From: Pelosinus fermentans DSM 17108
Lineage (GTDB): Bacteria; Bacillota; Negativicutes; DSM-13327
Assembly: GCF_000271485.2 (NCBI RefSeq)
Contig: NZ_AKVN02000001.1
Span: forward strand, 2,877,501 to 2,941,500
Reading direction: 5' to 3'
Length of the DNA stretch: 64,000 nt
The notes under the pieces are model-generated. The model was given only the letters and a program-made list of their open reading frames with translations. It ran no database searches and was not told the DNA's origin. This document shows positions 56,185-64,000 of the stretch, in pieces. Every line of letters starts with the position of its first letter. The first letter of the stretch is position 1. The translations under genes and the position numbers were made by a program.

Positions 56185-59100
56185 TTACCTTTTGCTGCTA
56201 TATTCAGCCATCATGTCTTCCAAAGATTTCAGTTCAACCTCCATACCCATTTTATAAAAAACTTTTCGGGCCTGCTGATAATAATCTACTGCAGGCAAGG
56301 GTAAATCCTCTTCAAATACTTCTGCTACTTTTGCGTCATTTCTCATCAGCAGCTTTATCTCTGCTTGGGTACGAAAGATTAGTCCATTTTGATATTGATC
56401 ATTATATTTTTTCAAGAAGTCCTTCGCCTGCTCAAAATACATTCTTGCTTCATAAGGACGATGCTGCCTGACAGCAATCAATGCCAGTACACAATTGAGC
56501 GTACAATAACCACGCAAACACCAATAGCCTTTTTGATCGCCAAACCCTTCTGCCACCGACAAAGCCTTCGTAAGATATGCAATAGACTTTGCATAATTAT
56601 TGAGTTGAAAAGCTGTATAACCAGCATTAATATAAAACAAAGCTACTCCTTCGCTAATATTTTTATGTCCAGCTATTCTAGCAGCTTGTTCATAGTGATG
56701 TAAAGCTGCTTGATAATCGAAACTCTCTCGTCTTAAATCACCAATATAATTTTGGGCTGCTGCAATAGTAAAAGCATAAAAACGATTGCGCGTTGCCAAC
56801 TTCTTAAAGAGTGCCAATGATTGCCTGTAATAATTCTCCGCTTCTTGATATTGCCCTTTGAGCGCGCAGGCAATTCCTAAAAATCGTAAAGCTGTCGCTT
56901 TTTTATCCGGAAGTTCATCATGCTCCGTCAAATGCAATAACTTGAGGGCAAATTCCTGGATCAAATATGCCCTCCGAGTTTGAATACCGCAATAAATAAT
57001 TTGCTGATACCCTTTGATTTGATACTCTCTAAGTTTTTGCATTGAAGCTAAGCGCAGCATCTGGTGAATTAGTTTCAACCCCAGCAAATGTTCCCCCCGC
57101 CAGATATGATAGCGGCCAGACATTTCCCAGTAAGCAACTTTATAAGCATTCAATCGTTCATCTGCTATTTTGGAATGGACTAATACATCCAGCAATTCCT
57201 TTATTTTCTCCAGATATGTAGTGATCTGACTCCGACTTTCCCGAAAATCAACATATCCCGTTGGGTAGTAACGATTCAGTTCCGGAAACATTTCATACTG
57301 GGGACAAAAATATTTTTCAGATAATTTAATAGTATAATCCAACATTTTCAACTTTTCATCGGCATTTGTGTAATGGTATAAAATATGTTCATATACATCT
57401 TTGCTTTGCATGCCATCTTGCAGCTGCTGTTCTAAATAGGATGCCGCTTGCTTATGAAACATCCGTTGCCTGATTGTTGACATTTGATTATATACGTAAT
57501 TACGAATCTGCAAATTATAAAACGTATAGGCCGATCCGCCTCTATCTGAATCCAGATCTTCCATCAGCAGTTGTTTTTGTTGTAATTCCTCTAGCACTTC
57601 CACCAATTCAAATTCATTGATTTTAGAAATAGCCTGCAGCACCTCATAATTCACATTATTAAAGAAAACGGATGCAATCTCTAGAATTTTTCTGGCATTA
57701 TCAGAAACATTGCCAGTACGTTCTTTTAATACGCTGTTCAATCGGATTGAGCCGTGGCTAATATCTCTGCCAGCTGCAATTAAATTCAGACATTCAATCA
57801 AAAACAGCGCATTGCCGCCTGTATAGTCGTATAGCCTGGACTGCATCTCCTTACTAATACCAGGCAGCCGTAAAACAGACAGTTTCATTACGTCTTGCGC
57901 ACTGAACCGACCAATTTCTAAGTGTTCCAACATATTGCTGCGTTCAAATTCTTCCATGGTTTTGTCAATCTGCTGTAAATACTCCGCATGACAGGTCGCT
58001 ATACAGATTATATGTTTACCATGAATGCGCAATACCTGCCATAGCAGCAGCCATCCTTGCTTATCCATCCAATGAATGTCTTCAATCAATAGTATGGTTT
58101 TCTTCAAATTAGCAGCTTTACCCAAAACCTCACACATAATTTCTTCTACCATGGTTGCACTGAATTTATACGCATCCACTGTTATTTCTTTCTGTAACAG
58201 CGTTTCACTTATTTTCGTCGTTGGAAAAACATAAGCAATTACCTGTTGCCAAAGGACTGGCAAATGAACATCCGCTTGCATTAAGCAGCTCATTGCCTGT
58301 AAAAAAATATTGTTCCATGCCTTATACACATATTCATATTCAGCCTGATAGCATTGAGTACGAAAAATATTATTATGTTTTATTGGAATGCTTGCAAAAA
58401 GTTGTTCAATAATTGCTGATTTACCAACACCTTGATCTCCCTGGAGCAATATCATCTGCTTGCTATGACCCTTTTGATAAAAGTCATCCAGCCATAGACG
58501 CAATTGCAGTAATTCTTTTTCCCTTCCGAAAAATCTCTGATTACTAACTACCTCTTCTTCAATAGTTCTGCTGCTTTTCCGGTCCTTGATCCGCCTATAG
58601 AGTTCCTGAGTCTTAGCACTGGGCAGCAAGGACAAATCCTGTGCCATCTTTCTCTCAAGATCTTGATAAATTTCCACTGCTTTATAAGAGTCTTCTTTTT
58701 CATAGATTTTCATCAATACCCGATAGGCACTTTCGTTATATGCATCCATCCCAATCAATTGCTTTAAATATTTCTTGGCTGATGTATACTCTTTTTGATT
58801 TATTAGTCTTATGATATATTTAGTCAAATAGTTTATACTATTCATCCTAAACTGCTCGCGTTTTTCGGTAACCCATTGATCAAAACTGGCTGCATCTTTA
58901 CAATAAAAACCACCTAAAAATTCACCAGAATTTTTTTCTAAAAATTTTACAATATCAGTTGCCGTCAATAGCTCCAAATCTGTCGCTGACACTACATTTT
59001 GGTTTAATACAATCTTTGCCCGGGATGAAGTAATCAGTAAATCCACGGAAAACATTTTTCTCAACAGATACACTGTATTGCGTAAATTTCGTTTCGCGGC

Positions 59101-59271
59101 ATGATCTCCCATATCTCCCCAGAGCAGTGCTGCCAAACCCTCTCGTGTAGCTTCGCCAGTAACTAAAAGATAGTACAACAAGGCTTCCATTTTTGCAAAA
59201 GGGAATATCATTTTTTGATCATTCCAATACACTGCCGGTTTTTCAAATAGTACTGCACGTAATTTAGCCAC
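56185..59271 (-). CDS. Large BTAD / AAA / TPR transcriptional regulator
   Basis: A 1028-residue regulator. The N-terminus (about 1-95) is an OmpR-like winged helix (MEALLYYLLVTGEATREGLAALLWG, AKRNLRNTVYLLRKM). A bacterial transcriptional activation domain follows (about 100-235). An AAA/STAND ATPase (about 245-520) carries Walker A GDQGVGKS and Walker B ILLIEDIHW, and the C-terminal half holds TPR-like repeats (about 650-1000). Such proteins are signal-integrating activators related to SARP and MalT types. A TATAAT lies 42-47 bases upstream of the ATG. It is transcribed alone between the spore operon and the M50 protease gene, so the targets are not evident. Confidence 0.9.
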   Translation of the reverse strand: MAKLRAVLFEKPAVYWNDQKMIFPFAKMEALLYYLLVTGEATREGLAALLWGDMGDHAAKRNLRNTVYLLRKMFSVDLLITSSRAKIVLNQNVVSATDLELLTATDIVKFLEKNSGEFLGGFYCKDAASFDQWVTEKREQFRMNSINYLTKYIIRLINQKEYTSAKKYLKQLIGMDAYNESAYRVLMKIYEKEDSYKAVEIYQDLERKMAQDLSLLPSAKTQELYRRIKDRKSSRTIEEEVVSNQRFFGREKELLQLRLWLDDFYQKGHSKQMILLQGDQGVGKSAIIEQLFASIPIKHNNIFRTQCYQAEYEYVYKAWNNIFLQAMSCLMQADVHLPVLWQQVIAYVFPTTKISETLLQKEITVDAYKFSATMVEEIMCEVLGKAANLKKTILLIEDIHWMDKQGWLLLWQVLRIHGKHIICIATCHAEYLQQIDKTMEEFERSNMLEHLEIGRFSAQDVMKLSVLRLPGISKEMQSRLYDYTGGNALFLIECLNLIAAGRDISHGSIRLNSVLKERTGNVSDNARKILEIASVFFNNVNYEVLQAISKINEFELVEVLEELQQKQLLMEDLDSDRGGSAYTFYNLQIRNYVYNQMSTIRQRMFHKQAASYLEQQLQDGMQSKDVYEHILYHYTNADEKLKMLDYTIKLSEKYFCPQYEMFPELNRYYPTGYVDFRESRSQITTYLEKIKELLDVLVHSKIADERLNAYKVAYWEMSGRYHIWRGEHLLGLKLIHQMLRLASMQKLREYQIKGYQQIIYCGIQTRRAYLIQEFALKLLHLTEHDELPDKKATALRFLGIACALKGQYQEAENYYRQSLALFKKLATRNRFYAFTIAAAQNYIGDLRRESFDYQAALHHYEQAARIAGHKNISEGVALFYINAGYTAFQLNNYAKSIAYLTKALSVAEGFGDQKGYWCLRGYCTLNCVLALIAVRQHRPYEARMYFEQAKDFLKKYNDQYQNGLIFRTQAEIKLLMRNDAKVAEVFEEDLPLPAVDYYQQARKVFYKMGMEVELKSLEDMMAEYSSKR

Positions 59272-59377
59272 CCACTCATCCCCTTTTGAAAAAACTTGCT
59301 ATACTCAACTATATTATACTGAATTTTCTTGTTATTGCCTACATGTTCCTGCAAGGTAAGCAGCTATGATACAACAT

Positions 59378-59422
59378 AAAAGAAGTGGAAAATCAAAAAA
59401 TGATTCTTCCACTTTCTTTTTC
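59378..59422 (-). terminator. Terminator after the M50 protease gene
   Basis: AGTGGAA and TTCCACT (59384-59390, 59407-59413) with an ATCA/TGAT inner stem form a hairpin with A and T runs outside. It lies about 60 bases after the protease stop. Confidence 0.65.
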
Positions 59423-59479
59423 GTTACCAAATAAGTAACAATAACGTAATTACAGTTATAACTTCACTGCAAGAGCGAA

Positions 59480-60322
59480 TTATAGATTCAGTACTTCATG
59501 TATACTGTAAGTATAATAGGCAGACAGAACAAACAAAGAAAAATACGATAACCCCATTTTAAAACGGAAGCTGCTATCTGTATCATAATAGGGATTCTCT
59601 CGATCTTTCCATACTTCCCATGCTTTTTTTATGGCCAATATAGAGATCAAAATACCAATTGGATTAAAGAAATATAGGGAGAAAAATACCATTACCGGGA
59701 TACCAACTATCCAAAGTTTTAGGGATATAGCAGTAACAATCCGTCCACCATCTAGGGGATGAGCCGGAATGAGATTAAAAGCTGTTAATAAAAAACCAAA
59801 ATATGCTAATGCAAGCAACAATGCGGAATTAAAGATTTCTCCAAACAAGAGACAGACGAATGCACCAAGCGCTCCGAAGATTGGACCAGCAATACCAACA
59901 ATCGCCTCTGTCTTAGCATCCTTCGGTGCTTGTTTCATTTGGATGATGGCACCGATAAAGGGGATAAACATCGGCAGGCTCGTGTCAATTCCCAATCGCC
60001 TAGAAGCAGTCAGATGCCCCATTTCATGAATAAACAACAACAAAACAATGCCTATGGCATATTTCCATCCATATAGAAAGGTATACGTAATGATCATCAG
60101 CATCATTGACAAACCAGTAGTAAGAAACTTCCCAAATTTAAGAAATATAAAAGCTCCTTTAATGAGCGCCCATATCTTTCCTGCTTTAAAAAGCAGCAAT
60201 AATCCACCAAAGCTCGTAAACCAACCCCATTTACTTTTCTTTTTTTCAGGAAGTTCGTTTTCCTCTGAAGGCTCGCTGCTTGCTAAAAAGATTTCATTTT
60301 CTTTGTTTTTATTCTCTTCCAT
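59480..60322 (-). CDS. Site-2-protease-family (M50) membrane metalloprotease
   Basis: A 280-residue membrane protein. The first 30 residues are charged and Glu/Lys-rich, followed by about six hydrophobic segments. Zinc ligands are His99 and His103 with catalytic Glu100 (LFIHEMGHLTASRRLG), and the third ligand is Asp191 in NLIPAHPLDGGRI. No PDZ domain is present, so it belongs with the small YwhC/SpoIVFB-like group. It would cut membrane-embedded substrates such as anti-sigma factors or pro-proteins; the substrate is unknown. The gene lies alone between the BTAD regulator and the helD-like gene. Confidence 0.92.
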   Translation of the reverse strand: MEENKNKENEIFLASSEPSEENELPEKKKSKWGWFTSFGGLLLLFKAGKIWALIKGAFIFLKFGKFLTTGLSMMLMIITYTFLYGWKYAIGIVLLLFIHEMGHLTASRRLGIDTSLPMFIPFIGAIIQMKQAPKDAKTEAIVGIAGPIFGALGAFVCLLFGEIFNSALLLALAYFGFLLTAFNLIPAHPLDGGRIVTAISLKLWIVGIPVMVFFSLYFFNPIGILISILAIKKAWEVWKDRENPYYDTDSSFRFKMGLSYFSLFVLSAYYTYSIHEVLNL

Positions 60323-60390
60323 AATTTAAAAGCCTCCTTTTATACGAATCTTTCTATATCTATGAACGCTGCATGCCAAGCAATACATTG

Positions 60391-62649
60391 TCATTTACAA
60401 ACTGGTGTGATTTCATAAAGCTTCTCATCCATCTCCCTTAAGAAAAGCGAGGGTTTTCCACAATAAAAAAGACTTAAACGATGCAATGTACGTGTACACA
60501 TTGTATATAAAATATGACGCTCTTCTTCACTACTAAAGTTAATTGTATCAGCATTAACGACCAATACTGCATCAAATTCCAATCCTTTTGCTAAATACGA
60601 TGGAATTACAACAATTCCTTGATGGAATGAGTCCTCCTCATCAATTACAAGATTCAAATCAATATATTCTTTCAGCTCCCAAAAAACCTTTTTCGCTTGA
60701 TAGGTATTCTTACAAATAATGCCGATTGAATGCCATCCTTCTTTAAGGATATTCTTAATGGTTTGAATGAGAACAGGGGTGTACTCGTGAAGATTTTCAA
60801 TTTTGGTCACTGCGGGTAAAGATCCTGAACGATTGATTGCTTCTACTTTTGTTTTATCAGAAAGTATCGCCTGACAAAAAGCCTGAATTTCCTTTGTCGA
60901 TCGGTAACTGCGCGTTAGTCGGAAGGCAATTGATTTTTCATTTCCGATAATTTCACTCATATCGGTAAAGCTCGCTGTATTTAAAAATGGATGCACGGCT
61001 TGCGCAGGATCTCCTACTACTGTCCATGTAGAGTTCGGAAAGAGTGTCACAAGGATTTGATATTGCATTCTGGTATAATCCTGGGCTTCATCAATGATCA
61101 AATGTTTAATATCGCGGTTTATGGGAAAACCTTGCAGCACACCTTGAAAATATATAAATCCTGGAGTATCTTCATATGGCAGTACACCATTATTTAAGTA
61201 AGAAAGAGTTTGTCTTTGAATTGACTGCCATGCTTTAGGAAAATCAGTTTTATTTGACGACCTGGCAAGCAGCCAGCCCCCTTTAAATAGTCTTCGATAT
61301 TCTGCCAGCGGACTCAATTTAGTCAATCTGTCAATTTTCTCGTAAAAGGAAGCGAACTCTTCCCGGGCCGCAATTCTTGCCAGAGCTTTAATGGTATTCT
61401 CGTCAACCTCTTCAGCGCGGTTTACAATTTCGGCTTCCTTTTCCTTACGAACAGCATGAAACAGCGGGCGCATTCTGCCTTCGATCACCGCTCTTATCTT
61501 TTCTAATCGGATCTTTACTGGCATCTCGGAAAGATTGCCAAGAAAATAATGCTTCCACTCCTCTTTTTTAAAGATCACTTGACCGCGAAATTCGATATCT
61601 GGATACTCATCCACTAAGTTTGTTTGTACCCATTCTAGATATTCCCGCAGGATATTCTCAAAATTGCGAGATGATTTAAAACGTATATTTTCTGCGCGCA
61701 GGGTCTGTTGGTGGTCACTCCCATTTGACAATACCGTTTCCAGATGAAACGTACGGGTTTCAAGTTTTATGGGAAGCTGGTTTATTGCCTCGAAGACACA
61801 ATCATGAAATGTTTTTTGCAGCACATTTTCTTCTCCCATTTCCGGTAAAACATTGGAAATATAGTCGCTAAATAAATGATTCGGTGAAAGAATCAGAACA
61901 TTTTTCTCATTAATACTCTTTCTGTCACGATAAAGCAAAAATGCGATACGGTGCAAGGCTACAGAAGTTTTGCCACTGCCTGCTGGCCCCTCTACAAAAA
62001 GTGCTCTATGGTTTGCATCACGAATAATTTGGTTTTGCTCACGTTGAATGCTGTTAACAATAGTATGCATTTTATCATCAACACTTTTACCTAATATTTC
62101 TTGCAATACTTCATCATCGATTTTTAAATCTGCATTAAACATATACTGCATACAACCGTTTGCTATTTTATATTGACGTTTTAGTATGATCTTTCCATTG
62201 ATATTTCCTTCTGAACAATGATAAGCGGCTTGGCCTAAGCCATAATCATAAAACATGCTCGAAATAGGTGCCCGCCAATCATAAATGAGAAATTCTCCAG
62301 TTTCTTCATCCATTAATGTAGAAAGACCAATATATACTTTTTCTTCCTGAAGTTCCATCCCAGTATCCTCTTCGATAAAGTCAATGCGTCCGAAGTAAGG
62401 TGAGTTTAGCATTTTTTTTAATTTAAGAGGAGTGCTGTGGGTTAAGGATGAAAGTGCCCGCTGACGATTTGCGGTTTCTACTAATTGTGCTTCATCACTG
62501 CCACATTTTTCCCAATAATTTAACAGGGTTTCTTTAAGTTCAGATTGTTTTACTACACAATTGTCTTCGCTTATTACTAGTTGTTTTTTTATTTCCTCAA
62601 GAGTTTCCTCTAGTTTTATCGCTTCTTTTTGTCTTTCTTGATCGTCCAT
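60391..62649 (-). CDS. helD: HelD-type UvrD-family ATPase/helicase
   Basis: A 752-residue superfamily-1 ATPase with the N-terminal HelD coiled coil (about 1-75, KEAIKLEETLEEIKKQL). It also has the HelD-specific IGLSTLMDEETGEFLIYDWRAPISSMFYDY region, Walker A GPAGSGKT (221-228), the Asp-Glu box LIIDEAQDYTRMQ, and late motifs LTRSYRST and GLEFDAVLVV. HelD in Bacillus frees stalled RNA polymerase from DNA and nucleic acids. The start at 62649 follows GGAGG by 5 bases; an ATG four codons earlier is part of that site. Confidence 0.93.
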   Translation of the reverse strand: MDDQERQKEAIKLEETLEEIKKQLVISEDNCVVKQSELKETLLNYWEKCGSDEAQLVETANRQRALSSLTHSTPLKLKKMLNSPYFGRIDFIEEDTGMELQEEKVYIGLSTLMDEETGEFLIYDWRAPISSMFYDYGLGQAAYHCSEGNINGKIILKRQYKIANGCMQYMFNADLKIDDEVLQEILGKSVDDKMHTIVNSIQREQNQIIRDANHRALFVEGPAGSGKTSVALHRIAFLLYRDRKSINEKNVLILSPNHLFSDYISNVLPEMGEENVLQKTFHDCVFEAINQLPIKLETRTFHLETVLSNGSDHQQTLRAENIRFKSSRNFENILREYLEWVQTNLVDEYPDIEFRGQVIFKKEEWKHYFLGNLSEMPVKIRLEKIRAVIEGRMRPLFHAVRKEKEAEIVNRAEEVDENTIKALARIAAREEFASFYEKIDRLTKLSPLAEYRRLFKGGWLLARSSNKTDFPKAWQSIQRQTLSYLNNGVLPYEDTPGFIYFQGVLQGFPINRDIKHLIIDEAQDYTRMQYQILVTLFPNSTWTVVGDPAQAVHPFLNTASFTDMSEIIGNEKSIAFRLTRSYRSTKEIQAFCQAILSDKTKVEAINRSGSLPAVTKIENLHEYTPVLIQTIKNILKEGWHSIGIICKNTYQAKKVFWELKEYIDLNLVIDEEDSFHQGIVVIPSYLAKGLEFDAVLVVNADTINFSSEEERHILYTMCTRTLHRLSLFYCGKPSLFLREMDEKLYEITPVCK

Positions 62650-62783
62650 GTCGACCTCCATCTATAGAAAAGATTCATATGAACTAAGGTACCAGCAATC
62701 TGCTGCCTGCAAAGATCATATCTAGGATTGTATCATACTCTATTTACTCTGGCTATGTGATCAAATTTAAGGATTCTAAAATA

Positions 62784-62829
62784 CAAACCTCCTACAAAAA
62801 ATTCCTTTCGAATTGGTGCAGGAGGCTCC
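62784..62829 (-). terminator. Terminator after rlmN
   Basis: On the minus strand AGCCTCCT pairs with AGGAGGTT around an inner AATTC/GAATT stem, followed by a T-rich stretch. The base of the stem resembles the palindromic terminator at 42057-42100. Confidence 0.75.
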
Positions 62830-62856
62830 CTTAATGAATGTGTTTGTTAACCACAA

Positions 62857-63924
62857 TTATTTTTGCCGGGCTTCTTTGATTTGTTTACTTCTTAACTGCC
62901 CACAAGCAGCATCAATGTCGGTCCCATGCTCTAGACGCTTGCTGCAATGAATGCCATTCTTTTTCAGTATATCGTAAAAGGTTCGCATGGCTTCCAGCTC
63001 GCTTCTTTGATATTGACTATGCTCGTCTACTGGATTATAAGGGATCAAATTTACATTGACATTTTTCTTTCTATCACCAATCAACTCAGCAAGTTCAAGA
63101 GCATGCTGACTACTATCATTCATATCCTTTAGGAGAATGTATTCTAACGTAATCCTTCTATTGGTTTTTGACAGATAGTAATCAACAGCCTGCATTATTT
63201 GCTCTATCGAAAAAACACGGTTTATTTTCATGATCCGCGATCGAAGTTCATTATTTGGCGCATGTAAAGAAATTGCTAAATTAACCTGCAAATTGGTATC
63301 GGCAAATTCAACAATTCGATCTGCAAGTCCGCTGGTCGATACGGTGATCCGCCTTGCAGCAATGGCTAGACCGTTATGCTCTTTGATAATTAATAAAAAA
63401 TCGATTAGATTTACAAAATTATCAAGTGGTTCGCCAATTCCCATTACTACAACATGACTGACTCTTTCTTCTTGATTCTCCTGATCTAAATACTGTTCGA
63501 CTTTCATAATTTGCTCCACAATTTCGCCACTGGTCAAATCGCGTTTTTTCTTTAATAAGCCACTTGCACAAAAACTACACCCAATATTACAGCCAACTTG
63601 TGTTGTAACACAAACCGACAAACCAAATTTATTTCTCATTAGAACGGTTTCAATTAAATTGCCATCAAACAACTGAAATAAAAACTTGACCGTTCCATCT
63701 GCTGCTTCTTGCCTACAGTGTTCTTTTAATGTTGCAATGACGAAATGATCTGCTAATAATTGAACACACTCTTTATTGACATCAGTCATTTCGGAGAAAT
63801 GCATTACCTTTTTCCGATAAACCCACTGCCATACTTGCACTGCACGAGATTTCTTCTGTCCACGTTCTATAAGCCACGCTTCTAGTTGATTTAATGTCAA
63901 TCCATAAAAGGATGCTTTGTCCAT
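62857..63924 (-). CDS. rlmN: Dual-specificity 23S rRNA / tRNA adenine-C2 methyltransferase
   Basis: A 355-residue radical SAM enzyme that methylates C2 of A2503 in 23S rRNA and A37 in some tRNAs. The iron-sulfur cysteines are Cys112, Cys116 and Cys119 (GCNIGCSFC). The methyl-carrying Cys is 341 ([11 protein letters not shown]). Other family motifs are [19 protein letters not shown] and [14 protein letters not shown]. The start at 63924 has AGAGGA 6 bases upstream; a TTG six codons earlier is less likely. The remaining 76 bases to the window end hold nothing I can name. Confidence 0.96.
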   Translation of the reverse strand: MDKASFYGLTLNQLEAWLIERGQKKSRAVQVWQWVYRKKVMHFSEMTDVNKECVQLLADHFVIATLKEHCRQEAADGTVKFLFQLFDGNLIETVLMRNKFGLSVCVTTQVGCNIGCSFCASGLLKKKRDLTSGEIVEQIMKVEQYLDQENQEERVSHVVVMGIGEPLDNFVNLIDFLLIIKEHNGLAIAARRITVSTSGLADRIVEFADTNLQVNLAISLHAPNNELRSRIMKINRVFSIEQIMQAVDYYLSKTNRRITLEYILLKDMNDSSQHALELAELIGDRKKNVNVNLIPYNPVDEHSQYQRSELEAMRTFYDILKKNGIHCSKRLEHGTDIDAACGQLRSKQIKEARQK

Positions 63925-64000
63925 TCGTTGTCCTCTTTTCAAACTAATAAAAATCGCTTTTATATCATTAGGTATTTGGAGCCTACCAATCTGTTTCTTA

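Noticed and set aside
1-64000. CRISPR arrays, insertion sequences, prophage genes, tRNA or rRNA genes
   Set aside because: No regular repeat-spacer pattern, transposase, integrase, phage structural gene or structural RNA could be recognised on either strand.

Overview
The window is an AT-rich stretch from an endospore-forming bacterium that probably also has an outer membrane. The spore evidence is a spoVAC-spoVAD-spoVAE operon. The outer-membrane evidence is a HlyB/HlyD-type (type I) secretion operon with a membrane-fusion adaptor. Spores together with such an export system, plus fermentative citrate, sugar and histidine catabolism, point to the Negativicutes (Sporomusaceae, Pelosinus-like). 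This assignment is an inference; no rRNA gene is present. I saw no tRNA, insertion sequence or CRISPR array. Nearly all genes lie on the minus strand.

Layout: (1) 1-6143, a type I secretion operon in the order ABC ATPase - HlyD adaptor - second ABC ATPase (cut by the window edge), next to a small Imm74-like immunity protein and an unrecognised 217-residue protein with short repeats. (2) 6294-13154, citrate fermentation: citDEF citrate lyase, a CitB/DcuR-type response regulator whose sensor kinase survives only as a 3' remnant, a CitMHS transporter, and a malic enzyme or oxaloacetate decarboxylase. (3) 13325-13631, two previously uncalled tiny membrane-peptide ORFs with ribosome sites and their own terminator. 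(4) 13945-23620, a ytfQRT-yjfF-type furanose ABC transporter with a YesM/YesN two-component system and an unusual lipoprotein made of two fused sugar-binding domains. (5) 23743-34606, L-arabinose catabolism (araB-araD-araA), a ChvE/GguAB-type sugar ABC transporter, a ROK repressor and galM; a 42-bp perfect A/T palindrome lies upstream of araB. (6) 34712-42100, a D,D-carboxypeptidase, a TPR protein, and an ascorbate-type PTS (IIB, IIC) with a PfkB kinase and a PRD regulator that carries the only IIA domain. (7) 42115-52572, a complete histidine-utilisation cluster (PAS protein, hutG, hutU, hutI, ftcD, fchA, permease, hutH) ending in a folate-type ECF S component; hutU has a one-base frameshift in a G tract. 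(8) 52602-56018, the spore operon DUF1657 - DUF421/DUF1657 - spoVAC - spoVAD - spoVAE - DUF1657 behind a sigma-G-like promoter. (9) 56094-63924, a large BTAD/AAA/TPR regulator, an M50 protease, a HelD-type helicase and rlmN.

Together these genes take up and degrade citrate, pentoses/furanoses and histidine. Citrate gives acetate plus oxaloacetate, then pyruvate. Arabinose gives xylulose-5-phosphate. Histidine gives glutamate plus either formamide or one-carbon tetrahydrofolate. The most notable points are the two-ATPase secretion operon with its candidate cargo and immunity gene, the double-domain sugar sensor, the shared promoter element before two hut transcription units, the hutU frameshift, the kinase remnant, the hidden peptides and the triple-DUF1657 spore operon.
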